From Paracoccus denitrificans (lineage in GTDB: Bacteria > Pseudomonadota > Alphaproteobacteria > Rhodobacterales > Rhodobacteraceae), in contig VAFL01000016.1 in NCBI GenBank assembly GCA_005768755.1, forward strand, positions 10,448-74,447: DNA of 64,000 bases, read 5' to 3'. The position numbers and the translations under genes were made by a program. Position 1 is the first letter of the stretch, and every line of letters begins with the position of its first letter. The notes beneath the pieces are model-generated. The model had not been told where the DNA came from and ran no database searches. It saw only the letters and a program-made list of their open reading frames with translations. Below, in pieces: positions 16,911-26,304 of this stretch.

Positions 16911-18134
16911 TCACGCCGACCACAAGCAGGAAAGCGGCGCGGCGAACATATTGTCGCCGAACGGAACCACCTGATCATGGTCATAGAGGACAAGCCCCTG
17001 AACGAACTTATCGCCGCAGGCCTCGGCAAGTTTGCGCATCCCGGAAAAATCGCTGGCCGAGACCGTTGCCGAGGCCTTGATTTCGATCCCCACGATCTCT
17101 CCGCGCCGGTTCTCCAGCACGATATCGACCTCGTTCCTGTCCTTGTCCCGAAAATGCCAGAACGCACATCGCTGTTCGCTCCAGGACGCGATCTTGCGCA
17201 GCTCGCTGAAGACAAAAGTCTCCAGGATTGGACCAAAGGCCGTTCGATCTTTGGCGACAATATCCGGAGAGATATCGCGCATGGCCGCGAGAAGCCCGGC
17301 ATCGAGGAAATGCAGCTTGGGTGATTTGGTCAGCCGTTTCAGCCGGTTGGTGAACCAGGGCTGCAGGCTGTAAACTAGATAGAGGCTTTCGAAGATGTGC
17401 AGGTACTTTGCCGTCGTCACATGGTTCAGGCCGAGCGACGCGCCGATCCCGGAATAATTCACCAACTGGCCGGAATGCTCGGCCAGAACCGACAGCAGCC
17501 TTGGCATGATCGCAAGCTGTTCGATCTGGGCGATATCGCGCACGTCGCGCTGGACGATCGCGTCAATGTAATCGTGATACCAGTCCTGCTTTCGTGCCCA
17601 TCTTTTGCGACCAAGCGCCTCGGGATAGCCGCCCGAAAGCACGGTCTCAACCAGATCATCGCCGAGAATTATATGCTCTGCGACAGGCGTTTGACCTGAG
17701 AAGGCCCTGTCGATGAACCCGGATTTGCGGCCAAGGATTTCCGCCTGCGAGAGGGGCAGAAGCCGGACGATTTCCATCCGGCCGGCCAGAGAATCCGCGA
17801 CCTTCGGAATGGTCATAAGATTGGCCGACCCCGTCAGAAGGAACCTTCCCGGTGTCTTGTCAGCATCAACCTCACTCTTGATCGCCAAAAGCAGATCGGG
17901 TGCGCGCTGGATTTCGTCGATCACCGCCCGATCCAGCCCCCGGATAAAGCCTACGGGATCATCGGTTGCGGAGCGCAGGACCGTTGCATCGTCCAGGGTC
18001 AGAAACGGCACCTTCTCTGCGGCAAGATCGGTCGCCAGCGTGGTTTTGCCGGATTGCCGCGGCCCCGCGATCAGGACGACCCGGGTATCAGCCAGAGCCT
18101 CTTCTATTCTTGATCTGGCGAATCTGGGGTACAT
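16911..18134 (-). CDS. AAA ATPase with DUF4143 domain
   Basis: 407 residues. An N-terminal AAA domain has Walker A AGPRQSGKTTL (about 23-33) and an acidic Walker B-like stretch AVIDEIQRAP. A central helical part carries YHDYIDAIVQRDVRDIA, and the C-terminal DUF4143 region ends in a nuclease-fold-like segment (RNEVDIVLENRRGEIVGIEIK). Full length for the family. Function of these widespread proteins is unsettled; some behave like mobile or toxin-antitoxin-associated ATPases. It lies at the boundary between the metabolic region and the conjugative element. Immediately upstream are 22-bp spaced repeats, possibly a transposon end. Confidence 0.85.
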   Translation of the reverse strand: MYPRFARSRIEEALADTRVVLIAGPRQSGKTTLATDLAAEKVPFLTLDDATVLRSATDDPVGFIRGLDRAVIDEIQRAPDLLLAIKSEVDADKTPGRFLLTGSANLMTIPKVADSLAGRMEIVRLLPLSQAEILGRKSGFIDRAFSGQTPVAEHIILGDDLVETVLSGGYPEALGRKRWARKQDWYHDYIDAIVQRDVRDIAQIEQLAIMPRLLSVLAEHSGQLVNYSGIGASLGLNHVTTAKYLHIFESLYLVYSLQPWFTNRLKRLTKSPKLHFLDAGLLAAMRDISPDIVAKDRTAFGPILETFVFSELRKIASWSEQRCAFWHFRDKDRNEVDIVLENRRGEIVGIEIKASATVSASDFSGMRKLAEACGDKFVQGLVLYDHDQVVPFGDNMFAAPLSCLWSA

Positions 18135-18152
18135 TCCGGGCCTGAGATTTAT

Positions 18153-18262
18153 CGACCATCCGAAACTACAAGCCCGACCGATTGAAAGTCAACGCTCGAC
18201 CAATTGAAAGCACTCATGGTGAGAACTGGAAGTGACGGTCCGACCAACTGAAAGCAGGGCGC
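18153..18262. repeat. Five units at 22-bp spacing (iteron-like or insertion-sequence end)
   Basis: CGACCATCCGAAAC, CGACCGATTGAAAG, CGACCAATTGAAAG and CGACCAACTGAAAG begin at 18153, 18175, 18197 and 18241, exactly 22, 22 and 44 bases apart. The unit expected at 18219 is degenerate but keeps AACTGGAAG in register. Spacing of about two helical turns suggests a multi-site binding array. Two readings: iterons of a replication origin, or the multiple terminal repeats of an IS21-like insertion sequence, whose ends carry similar TGAAA-containing repeats. No transposase adjoins, so a solo end would be a remnant. Confidence 0.6.
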
Positions 18263-18276
18263 ACAGTAGGAGCACA

Positions 18277-18332
18277 ATAGCCTGGTTCTCAGACATTCCG
18301 TTCACCTGAGGACGTTTCGCGCGCCAGGCTAT
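18277..18332. repeat. Inverted repeat between the repeat array and DUF2274
   Basis: ATAGCCTGG (18277-18285) and CCAGGCTAT (18324-18332) form perfect 9-bp arms separated by 38 bases. It lies just beyond the end of the trb operon, so a weak terminator or a recombination-related structure is possible; there is no T-tract. Confidence 0.3.
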
Positions 18333-18350
18333 CGGTCAGGCCGAAGAACG

Positions 18351-18590
18351 CTATGACGGCGATTTCGGGAATGACGCCGAACGCCTCGCCTTGGCAAAGC
18401 CGCGATCCGTCGCGATGAACCTTTGCAGCATCGGAGCGATCAGCTTCGCCGGTGCCAAGGTCGGCTGCCCTCCCTCGCGCCCCAGAATTTCTCCATAGGC
18501 AACGAGGTCGCGATGCAGGCTGGCCGGCAGTTCCAGCGTCAGTTTCACCGGCTTGTCATCAGGCAAGGGTCCAAGTTTCAGCTTTGTCAT
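18351..18590 (-). CDS. DUF2274 protein of the trb operon
   Basis: 79 residues, MTKLKLGPLPDDKPVKLTLE at the start. DUF2274 proteins are found directly after trbI in this type of conjugation operon. The ATG at 18590 follows the trbI stop by two bases, so it is translated with the operon. The protein looks like a small ribbon-helix-helix-type domain (KPVKLTLELPASLHRDLVAY). Possible role in transcriptional control or transfer; not established. Confidence 0.75.
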   Translation of the reverse strand: MTKLKLGPLPDDKPVKLTLELPASLHRDLVAYGEILGREGGQPTLAPAKLIAPMLQRFIATDRGFAKARRSASFPKSPS

Positions 18591-18592
18591 GA

Positions 18593-19711
18593 TCAATCCC
18601 TATAGGGTTCCAGCACCAGATCGCGGGTCACGATGACCCTGAAGGGAAAGCCGGGTCGTATGGTCAGCGTCGGCTCGACCTGCAACTGCCGCTGGACGAT
18701 CTGCTGGCCAACCTCGTTGATCGTGTCCTGGGCTCCGTCCCGGATGGCACGGATCAGGCGGTCCTCGTCATCACCGGCAAGTTCGGCACTCGCGGCCAGT
18801 AGAGTGGACAGACCTGCGGCCTTCATCACGTCCCACCAGTGATGATCAACACCATCCTCGAGCCCTGCATAGCCCGCAACGTCAGCACCCGGCAGGCGTT
18901 CGAGGACGATAGAGCGACCGTTTGGCAGGATCAGGCGGTTCCACACCAGCAGCACGCGACGTTGACCGAAGCTGATGCTCGCGTCATATTGGCCGATCAG
19001 CCGTGTTCCCTGAGGGATCAACAGCAGTGCCCCTGTCGGGCTGTCATAGACGTTTTCGGTAACCTGGGCTGAGATCTGGCCAGGCAAATCGGATCGGATG
19101 CCGGTGATCAGTGCCGCGGGAATGACCGAACCCGCCTGCAGGATATAGGGCGAGGCCGGTGGTGAGATACGGTCCGGTGCCACGGTTTGTCGGTCCGGCG
19201 CGGCGCTGAGAAAAGCCGTATGCTGGTCCTGTCCTGTCTGTCCGGACTGGCCCGTCCCAGCCAGCCCGCCAAGGCCCGCCAACGCACCACCAGCCGCCCC
19301 GGTCTCGGTCGGAAAGAACACCGAACTCAGCCGGGCGGCTTCTTCCTCCGCCAGTCGTCGCTGTTCATCGGGATCAGGCGCAGGTGCGGCGACCACTGGC
19401 GGGGCCACCGGCTGACCCCGGTTTTGGGCATCAAGGATCGGCCCGCCGAGATCGCCCGGCAAGGGCGGCCCGAGCGTCGGGCCGGTATAATCGGATGGCA
19501 GACCGGTCAGACCATCGGCGGTGGTGCGGTTTTCGGTGGAATAGAGTTCCTCAGATGTCCCGTCCCGTTCCGGACCCTGCAGTGCGTAGATCAGCGCCCC
19601 ACCAATGCCTAGCAGAAGGACAGCACCGAGACCCGCCAGCACCTTGCGCGACAGGCGGGTGACACGGGGGGGATCGGCGCGCAGGCGCATCGGCTGGGCA
19701 TCATCGGTCAT
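18593..19711 (-). CDS. trbI: Conjugal transfer protein TrbI (VirB10-like)
   Basis: About 372 residues with the VirB10 layout: short cytoplasmic N-terminus, one membrane helix (VLAGLGAVLLLGIGGALIYA), a proline-rich linker (about 70-170), then the C-terminal beta-barrel domain (about 190-370; ILQAGSVIPAALITGIRSDL, IPQGTRLIGQYD). VirB10 spans both membranes and passes the energy signal to the outer-membrane core. Start at 19711 overlaps the trbG stop by eleven bases. Confidence 0.93.
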   Translation of the reverse strand: MTDDAQPMRLRADPPRVTRLSRKVLAGLGAVLLLGIGGALIYALQGPERDGTSEELYSTENRTTADGLTGLPSDYTGPTLGPPLPGDLGGPILDAQNRGQPVAPPVVAAPAPDPDEQRRLAEEEAARLSSVFFPTETGAAGGALAGLGGLAGTGQSGQTGQDQHTAFLSAAPDRQTVAPDRISPPASPYILQAGSVIPAALITGIRSDLPGQISAQVTENVYDSPTGALLLIPQGTRLIGQYDASISFGQRRVLLVWNRLILPNGRSIVLERLPGADVAGYAGLEDGVDHHWWDVMKAAGLSTLLAASAELAGDDEDRLIRAIRDGAQDTINEVGQQIVQRQLQVEPTLTIRPGFPFRVIVTRDLVLEPYRD

Positions 19712-20693
19712 CGCGATGCTCCGCGTCACCTGACGAGGCAACCTTCTGTTCGGCCGGCATCCGCACGATGCGAACCACCTGCTGCCGATCTCCCGAACCG
19801 AGGCGCAGTTCCGCTGCGCCGAACAGCCGGTCGACGATCAGCACATTGCGATAAATCCGGCTGTTGACGATCTGCGGCTCGCCCTCGGGACCGATGACAA
19901 AAAGCGGCGGCATCTCGCCCTGGGCAATCCCGGCCGGGAAGATGACATAGACCCGGCGGCCATCGTCGAAGACCGATGCAGGGCGCCAGGGCGGGCTGTC
20001 ACCGCGGATCTGCAGCCCGTAGCGATGGTTCCGGGCGGCTGGCAATGGGATACGCGGAGCCGCTGCCGGTCTTGCCCCTTTTGGCGGTGCTGGCCAGGAC
20101 CAGGTCACGGACGGCATATAGAGATCTTCCTGCGCCCTGAGTTCGATCATGTAGCTGCGCCGGTCGGTGGTGACGACGAGATTGGTCGAAATGTCCGGCC
20201 GTGTCGGCTTGACGAGGATATGGACGCGGGCCGCGTCCCCTGCCCCGCTCAGCGTATCACCGATGATCCAACGGGCGGTATCACCGGCGGCAATGGGTCC
20301 GGCTCCGGTCAGGTTCTCACCCGGCTCCAGCGCGATGTCGGTGATCTGACCGGGCGCGGCATAGACCTGATACAGCGCACCCTCGGACCAGGGATAGACC
20401 TGGATGGCGTTGTAATAGCCTTCGCGGCGCGGCTCGACCCGGGCGGCGGCATTGGCATTGGTGACGCGCGCGGTCGGCGTGGCCGCCGCAGCACCGCCGC
20501 GCGCGACCTGCCAGCCAGGTGGTGTGTGCAGCGGACGCGGTCGGTCGTCGGTGGCAACGGGCGGTGCAGACAGCGGTGGAACATTCTCATCATAGCTGAT
20601 GGCTGGCGGGCGATTGGTTGCACAGCCTGCGATCGCCGTTGCGGCCATCAACGTCGTGATGGCAGGAAAGCGGTGCATGATGGAAATATTCAT
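19701..20693 (-). CDS. trbG: Conjugal transfer protein TrbG (VirB9-like)
   Basis: 330 residues. A lipoprotein-like signal ends at AIAGC (Cys24), anchoring it to the outer membrane. The VirB9 C-terminal domain is recognisable: PPWRPASVFDDGRRVYVIFP and the ending VNSRIYRNVLIVDRLFGAAE. TrbG forms the outer-membrane core with TrbI. It overlaps trbF by four bases. Confidence 0.92.
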   Translation of the reverse strand: MNISIMHRFPAITTLMAATAIAGCATNRPPAISYDENVPPLSAPPVATDDRPRPLHTPPGWQVARGGAAAATPTARVTNANAAARVEPRREGYYNAIQVYPWSEGALYQVYAAPGQITDIALEPGENLTGAGPIAAGDTARWIIGDTLSGAGDAARVHILVKPTRPDISTNLVVTTDRRSYMIELRAQEDLYMPSVTWSWPAPPKGARPAAAPRIPLPAARNHRYGLQIRGDSPPWRPASVFDDGRRVYVIFPAGIAQGEMPPLFVIGPEGEPQIVNSRIYRNVLIVDRLFGAAELRLGSGDRQQVVRIVRMPAEQKVASSGDAEHRDDR

Positions 20694-21379
20694 TGGCTCA
20701 TCTCCCGCGACCAGTTGATGGCGTTGACATAGATCCCGAGGGGATTGGCGCGCAGCCGCTCAGCGCTGCGCGGAGTCTGGATCACCAGTGTCAGGATGGC
20801 GGTCCAACGTTCCGTGGTGGACAGTTGACCGTTCTCGTAATGGCGTTCGGTCCAGGCAACGCGAAAGCTGTCCGGTGAAGCGCGGATCACGGATGAGACC
20901 TCGACCGCGATTTGCTGTCGCCCGACCTTACCAAAGGGCTCACTGGCGCGGGCATAGTCGTTCAGCGCGGCCGCGCCGCGATCCGTGGTGAACTCATAGG
21001 CGCGGAGCCAGTTCTGGCGCACAATGATCGGATCGGCGGGGATGGAGCGCACTTCTTCGATGAAACGGCCGAGATGAAAGGCGATCTGCGGATCGCTTGG
21101 GCGATAGTCAGCGCTTGCTGGCGCGACGGCCTGCGCCTGACCGAGATTGTCGACCTGCACCACCCAGGGCACCACAGTGCCGCGCACCGATTGCCAGACC
21201 AGAGCTGTGGCGAAACCCGCCGACAGGATGAAACAGCCAAAGGCCATGAGGCGCCAGTTCTTCGCCTGCACGCGGGCCGAGCCGATGCGTTCATCCCAGA
21301 CCTGGGCGGCTTTCTGATAGGGCGTCTCAGGTTCCGGTGTCTTGCCGTAATGGGTCGCGGGGCGTTTGAAGATGCTCAT
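20690..21379 (-). CDS. trbF: Conjugal transfer protein TrbF (VirB8-like)
   Basis: About 229 residues from MSIFKRPATHYGKTPEPETP. One membrane helix (LMAFGCFILSAGFATALVWQ) precedes a periplasmic NTF2-like VirB8 domain (WVVQVDNLGQAQAVAPA). Start 21379 is chosen because it overlaps the trbL stop by four bases and gives the expected N-terminus; a frame to 21505 exists within trbL. VirB8 proteins are inner-membrane assembly factors of the type IV secretion channel. Confidence 0.92.
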   Translation of the reverse strand: MSIFKRPATHYGKTPEPETPYQKAAQVWDERIGSARVQAKNWRLMAFGCFILSAGFATALVWQSVRGTVVPWVVQVDNLGQAQAVAPASADYRPSDPQIAFHLGRFIEEVRSIPADPIIVRQNWLRAYEFTTDRGAAALNDYARASEPFGKVGRQQIAVEVSSVIRASPDSFRVAWTERHYENGQLSTTERWTAILTLVIQTPRSAERLRANPLGIYVNAINWSREMSQ

Positions 21380-22731
21380 GGGCGGTCGCCTGTCTGAAGG
21401 GAAATGGAGGAGCCCGCGCCATGGCCGTCGCCGGATCGGACGGCATGGGCGGCCATGGTCGCACCATGGCTGAGGGCCTGTTTGCGCTGCAGCCGTTGCG
21501 CCCATGCAGGCGCGCTGTCGGAGGCCGCGGGTGAATGTGCGGAATCAGGTGGCCCACCGATCGTTCCGCTCGTCGATGATCCACCCGTCGCCGCAAAACC
21601 GGTCTTCGCGCCGTCGGAGAAGCTGGAGGCCACACTGCCGGAGGCATGCGAGGCACCGCGCTTCAACGGAGACGCCGCCACGGAACCGGCGGCGCGCGCC
21701 ACGCCGCCCAGGCCCGAGGCAACGCCCGCCGCGCCAGATTGGCCGAACGATCCGAGCGTATAGGCGGTGCTTGCACCGCCTGCCATGGCTGCACCACCCC
21801 GCGCAACTGCCGCGCCGCCGGACAGCGCCGCTGCCCCACCCTTTGCGGCCATACCCGCGGCAGCACCGCCGGCCAGCACCATCCCTCCCGCCGTAAGACC
21901 GGTTCCAACGGCGGCACCTGCGCCAAGCTGCGGTCCGCCGGAAACCAGGCCCGAGGCAATACCGGGGCCGAAGATGCCGAGCCCCAGCAGCGACAAGGCG
22001 GCCAGCACGATTGCCATCGCATCATCGATGGTCGGGGTCACACCGCCGAAACCTGTGGTGAATTGCGAAAACAAGGTACTGCCGATGCCGATGATGACGG
22101 CCAGCACCAGCACCTTGATGCCGGATGAGACGACATTGCCCAGCACCCGTTCAGCCATGAACGCCGTCTTGCCGAAGAGACCGAAGGGAATGAGGACGAA
22201 GCCTGCCAGCGTGGTCAGCTTGAACTCGATCAGGGTCACGAACAGCTGCACGGCGAGGATAAAGAAGGCCAGCAGTACCAGCACCCAGGCGAAAAGCAGA
22301 CAGGCGATCTGGATAAAATTCTCGAAAAAGGCGACAAAACCCATCAGATCGGCGATGGATTCAAGAAGCGGCCGCCCGGCATCGAGGCCGGTCTGGGCGA
22401 CGCGACCGGGACGCAGCAGATCGGCCACAGAAAACCCGGTGCCGGAGGCCTGCAGGCCGAGCCCCGCGAAACTGTCGAAGACGATCCGGGCGAGACTGTT
22501 CCAGTTGCCGATCAGATAAGCGAAGACGCCGACGAAAAGCGTCTTCTTGATCAGTCGGGCAATGATATCGTCCTCTGCGCCGAGCGACCAGAAAAGCGCG
22601 GCCAGCGTCACATCGATGACGATCAGCGTGGTGGCGATGAAGGCGACCTCACCGCCCAGCAGGCCGAAGCCGCTGTCGATATAGGTGGTAAAGACCCCCA
22701 GGAAACTGTCGATGACGCCAGTGCCCCCCAT
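21376..22731 (-). CDS. trbL: Conjugal transfer protein TrbL (VirB6-like)
   Basis: 451 residues. The first 260 hold five or six membrane helices (for example LFAWVLVLLAFFILAVQLFV) and the KLTTLAGFVLIPFGLFGKTA motif region of TrbL. A long Gly/Ala-rich tail (about 270-400), then a polar end, follow; this low-complexity tail is usual in TrbL. It forms the inner-membrane channel. Its start shares one base with the trbK stop. Confidence 0.92.
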   Translation of the reverse strand: MGGTGVIDSFLGVFTTYIDSGFGLLGGEVAFIATTLIVIDVTLAALFWSLGAEDDIIARLIKKTLFVGVFAYLIGNWNSLARIVFDSFAGLGLQASGTGFSVADLLRPGRVAQTGLDAGRPLLESIADLMGFVAFFENFIQIACLLFAWVLVLLAFFILAVQLFVTLIEFKLTTLAGFVLIPFGLFGKTAFMAERVLGNVVSSGIKVLVLAVIIGIGSTLFSQFTTGFGGVTPTIDDAMAIVLAALSLLGLGIFGPGIASGLVSGGPQLGAGAAVGTGLTAGGMVLAGGAAAGMAAKGGAAALSGGAAVARGGAAMAGGASTAYTLGSFGQSGAAGVASGLGGVARAAGSVAASPLKRGASHASGSVASSFSDGAKTGFAATGGSSTSGTIGGPPDSAHSPAASDSAPAWAQRLQRKQALSHGATMAAHAVRSGDGHGAGSSISLQTGDRP

Positions 22732-23012
22732 CAGTCAGCGGCCCTGACCGGAGCAGGATCGGAGCTGCGTCCGAGGAACCGGTCTCGCGATTGTGCCCAG
22801 GCCGCAAGGCAGTCCACATCATCGCCGGCCTCCTCACCCAATTGCTGGCAGCGCCGCAGCGTGGCGCGCAGCGGATCTGCAGCGGGCCGCATTTCCGGCG
22901 CGGCGCTGACCGGCGCTGGATCCTCATCGCGCGCCATGTCGATCAAACTCGCGGTGATCGCAATCGCAACGAAGACGATGGCGGCGATCCGGATCGGCAC
23001 ATTCCCCTGCAT
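22731..23012 (-). CDS. trbK: Putative entry-exclusion protein TrbK-like
   Basis: 93 residues with an N-terminal hydrophobic segment (IRIAAIVFVAIAITASLI) and a cysteine-containing periplasmic part (RRCQQLGEEAGDDVDCLAAW). It matches the small alternative TrbK placed between trbJ and trbL in these operons. Such proteins sit in the envelope and reduce uptake of a second copy of the same element. Assignment rests on position, size and cysteine pattern. Confidence 0.75.
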   Translation of the reverse strand: MQGNVPIRIAAIVFVAIAITASLIDMARDEDPAPVSAAPEMRPAADPLRATLRRCQQLGEEAGDDVDCLAAWAQSRDRFLGRSSDPAPVRAAD

Positions 23013-23027
23013 CCTTCGCTCCCCGCC

Positions 23028-23786
23028 CTAGTTGAACATTCGGGCACTGCCCGGCTGGTATCCCGAGCCCGGCGTCAGGAAACGCTCGCGCTGAATGCGT
23101 CCCTGTTCTGCCGCAGTGGCGCGATCCGCCTCCAGTAGCGCATCGGCGCGGCCATTGGCGGACATGACTGCGATCAGGTCGGAAAGCTGCTGCGATTGCA
23201 GCGCCAGAAGCTGATTGCCTGCCTGGGTGGCCTGCAGCGCGCCGACGGCATTATGGCTCTCATCGACCAGAGCCGACATCTCGGTACGGTTCGCGTCGAT
23301 ATTGCCGACAACGCCTGCCTGCACGCGCATGGCGTCCTGCAGCCCGCCGACTGTGGTTTCCCAGCGGGACCGGGCATCCGCCACAAGCTGCGCATCACTG
23401 GTCGAGAGGGACAGGCCCCCATAGTCCTGCTGAAACGCCTGATCGATCTGGTTGACATCGAAAGCGATCGATTGCGCCTGATCCAGAAGCTGACGGGTGC
23501 GCTGGACGTTCTGCTGGATCTGCTGCAACGAGGAATGCGGCAGGCTTTCGAGGTTGCGGGCCTGATTGATCAGCATCTGCGCCTCATTCTGGAGGCTCTG
23601 AATCTGATTGTTGATCTGCTCCAGTGTCCGCGCGGCGGTCAGGACATTCTGTGCGTAGTTGGAAGGGTCGTAGACGATGCGCCAGGCATGGGCCGGACCG
23701 GTGAGGATCGGCGACAGGGCCGCAGGGACGGCAAGCGAGAAGGCCAGCATGGAGGCGCTGGCGAAGCGGGCGGGGAAACGGGTCAT
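23028..23786 (-). CDS. trbJ: Conjugal transfer protein TrbJ (VirB5-like)
   Basis: 252 residues with a cleavable signal (LAFSLAVPAALSPILTGPAH then AWRIVYDPSNYAQNVL, the characteristic start of mature TrbJ). The rest is mostly coiled-coil helix rich in Gln/Asn. VirB5-type proteins are minor pilus or adhesin components. It overlaps trbE by four bases. Confidence 0.9.
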   Translation of the reverse strand: MTRFPARFASASMLAFSLAVPAALSPILTGPAHAWRIVYDPSNYAQNVLTAARTLEQINNQIQSLQNEAQMLINQARNLESLPHSSLQQIQQNVQRTRQLLDQAQSIAFDVNQIDQAFQQDYGGLSLSTSDAQLVADARSRWETTVGGLQDAMRVQAGVVGNIDANRTEMSALVDESHNAVGALQATQAGNQLLALQSQQLSDLIAVMSANGRADALLEADRATAAEQGRIQRERFLTPGSGYQPGSARMFN

Positions 23787-26293
23787 GGCATGATCTCCTC
23801 TTCATGGTGAATAGTTGCGGCTTCAGGATCGGATCGATCGGACCGGGCATCATCAGTCGCGTCTCCGACGAGATTGGTCAGATCGGGAATGAGACCAGGC
23901 GCCCAATCGACCCCGCGATGTCGCAGCCAGGCCGCAAGGAAACCGTCACACCCGTGTTCGGCAAAGATGCGGGCGATATCGGCCTGATCGCTCTTCGATG
24001 AGGCCGCGCAAAGCGCGAGACCCACTTCGCTGAGGCCCAGTTCGAACAGGCGATTGCCGCGCCGGGACTGACAGTAATAATCGCGCTTGGGTGTCGCGCG
24101 GGCCAGGATCTCGATCTGACGGTCATTGAGGCCGAAGCGGCGGTAGATGGCGCTGATTTGCGGCTCGATGGCCCGCTCGTTCGGCAGTAAAAGCCGCGTC
24201 GGGCAGCTTTCGATGATAGCGGGTGCGATGGCGCTGCCGTCGATATCGCTGAGGCTCTGTGTGGCGAAGATGACGGAGGTGTTCTTCTTCCTGAGCGTCT
24301 TCAGCCATTCCCGGAGTTGACTCGCAAAACCATCATCGTCAAGCGCCAGCCAGCCCTCGTCGATGATGAGCAGCGTCGGCCGCCCGTCCAGCCGGTCACC
24401 GATGCGATGGAAGAGATAGGCGAGCACCGCTGGCGCGGCGCCGGTGCCGACAAGCCCCTCGATCTCGAAGGCCTGCACCGACGCAGATCCCAGATGTTCG
24501 ACCTCCGCATCGAGCAGACGGCCATAGGCGCCACCGACGCAATAGGGTCGCAGCGCCTGTTTCAGATCATTCGCCTGCAGCAAAACCGCAAACCCGGTGA
24601 TGGTACGCTCAGCAACGGGTGCGGATGCCAGCGAATTCAGCGCGGTCCAGATATGTTCCTTGACCTCCGGCGTCATCGCGATTCCCTCTCGGGCAAGGAT
24701 GGCGGCGATCCAATCCGAGGCCCAGGAGCGTTCGGCAGGCTCATTGACCCGGGCCAGAGGCTGCAGGGAAACGCCCCCTTCCTCACCCACCGTCAGCCCA
24801 CCGCCCAGATCGTGCCAGTCGCCGCCCATGGCAAGCGTAGCCGCACGGATGGACCCACCAAAATCGAAGGCGAAGATCTGGGATCGCGCGTAGCGCCGGA
24901 ACTGCAGCGCCATCAGTGCGAGCAGCACGGACTTGCCCGCGCCGGTCGGGCCGACGACCAGCGTATGGCCGACATCGCCAATATGGAGGGACAGGCGGAA
25001 GGGCGTCGCGCCCTCTGTCTTTCCGTAAAGCAGCGGCGGCCCCTCCAGATGATCGTTCCTTTCCGGCCCGGCCCAGACCGCTGACAGCGGGATCAGATGG
25101 GCGAGGTTCAGCGTCGAGATCGGTGGCTGGCGGACATTGGCATAGACCTGCCCCGGCAAGCTGCCGAGCCAGGCATCGACGGCATTGACCGTTTCCGGCA
25201 TGGCCGTGAAATCACGCCCTTGTACGATCTTCTCGACCAGCCGCAGCTTTTCATCGGCCAGGCGCGGATCCCTGTCCCAGACGGTGACCGTCGCCGTCAC
25301 ATAGGCCAACCCCGCCATATCTGCGCCCAGTTCCTGCAGGGCTAGGTCCGCATCGGCAGCCTTGTTGGCCGCGTCGGTATCGACCAGTGCCGATTGCTCG
25401 CTGGTCATCACCTCCTTCAGGATCGCCGCGATGGATTTGCGCTTGGCGAACCATTGGCGGCGTATTTTGGTCAACAGCCTGGTCGCATCGGTCTTGTCCA
25501 TCAGAATGGCACGCGTCGACCAGCGATAGGGAAAGGCCAGCCGGTTCATCTCGTCCAGGAGGCCCGGCGTGGTCGCACCCGGAAAACCAGTCAAAGTCAG
25601 GATGCGCAGATGCTGATCACCAAGGCACGGCTCCAGACCGCCGGTCAGGGGCTGATCGGCCAGCAATGCATCAAGGTGCATCGGCACTTCCGGCACGCGG
25701 ATGCGCTGTTGCGTCGTCGATATCGTCGAATGCAGATAGGTCAGCGTTTCACCATCATCGAGCCAGCGGCATTCCGGCATGAAGCCATCCAGAAGCGCCA
25801 AGACCCGATCAGTACGATCGACAAAGCCGCGCAACAGCTCCTGCGGATCGACGCCAGACCGCTCGCGGCCCTCGTAAAGCCAGGTCTCGGCCCGCGCGCT
25901 ATCCTCTGCGGGCGGTAGCCAAAGGAAGGTCAGGATATTGGTCGATATATAATGTGCACCGACCTCTTCGAAGCCAGCCTTGCGCTCGGCATCGAGCAAG
26001 GCAGATGCCGGATCGGGAAACATGCTGTCCGGGTAGGTTGCGGCCTCGGACCGCTGAGCCTCGACGAAGATCGCCCAGCCAGAGCCGAGGCGGCGAAAGG
26101 CGTTGTTGATCCGCCCGGCCACCGCGACCAGTTCGGCCGCAACTGCCGAATCCAGATCGGGTCCGCGAAACTTCGCGCTGCGCTGAAAGCTGCCATCCTT
26201 GTTCAGCACGACGCCCTGCCCGACCAGTGCCGCCCAGGGCAGATAGTCCGAGAGATGCGCGGCATTGCGGCGATATTCAGAGAGGTTCATCAT
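23783..26293 (-). CDS. trbE: Conjugal transfer ATPase TrbE (VirB4-like)
   Basis: 836 residues, usual length. The N-terminal VirB4 domain (MNLSEYRRNAAHLSDYLPWA) precedes the RecA-like ATPase with Walker A VVGPTGAGKSVLLALMALQF and Walker B TLLIIDEGWLALDDDGF, then the arginine-finger region (FATQSLSDIDGSAIAPAIIE). It powers assembly and substrate transfer at the inner membrane. It lies between trbD and trbJ as in RP4-type operons. Confidence 0.95.
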   Translation of the reverse strand: MMNLSEYRRNAAHLSDYLPWAALVGQGVVLNKDGSFQRSAKFRGPDLDSAVAAELVAVAGRINNAFRRLGSGWAIFVEAQRSEAATYPDSMFPDPASALLDAERKAGFEEVGAHYISTNILTFLWLPPAEDSARAETWLYEGRERSGVDPQELLRGFVDRTDRVLALLDGFMPECRWLDDGETLTYLHSTISTTQQRIRVPEVPMHLDALLADQPLTGGLEPCLGDQHLRILTLTGFPGATTPGLLDEMNRLAFPYRWSTRAILMDKTDATRLLTKIRRQWFAKRKSIAAILKEVMTSEQSALVDTDAANKAADADLALQELGADMAGLAYVTATVTVWDRDPRLADEKLRLVEKIVQGRDFTAMPETVNAVDAWLGSLPGQVYANVRQPPISTLNLAHLIPLSAVWAGPERNDHLEGPPLLYGKTEGATPFRLSLHIGDVGHTLVVGPTGAGKSVLLALMALQFRRYARSQIFAFDFGGSIRAATLAMGGDWHDLGGGLTVGEEGGVSLQPLARVNEPAERSWASDWIAAILAREGIAMTPEVKEHIWTALNSLASAPVAERTITGFAVLLQANDLKQALRPYCVGGAYGRLLDAEVEHLGSASVQAFEIEGLVGTGAAPAVLAYLFHRIGDRLDGRPTLLIIDEGWLALDDDGFASQLREWLKTLRKKNTSVIFATQSLSDIDGSAIAPAIIESCPTRLLLPNERAIEPQISAIYRRFGLNDRQIEILARATPKRDYYCQSRRGNRLFELGLSEVGLALCAASSKSDQADIARIFAEHGCDGFLAAWLRHRGVDWAPGLIPDLTNLVGDATDDARSDRSDPEAATIHHEEEIMP

Positions 26294-26304
26294 CGTTGGG
26301 ACTC

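Noticed and set aside
18153..18262. CRISPR array
   Set aside because: Spacing is 22 bp including the unit, leaving only about 7-8 variable bases; no cas genes nearby and units are degenerate.
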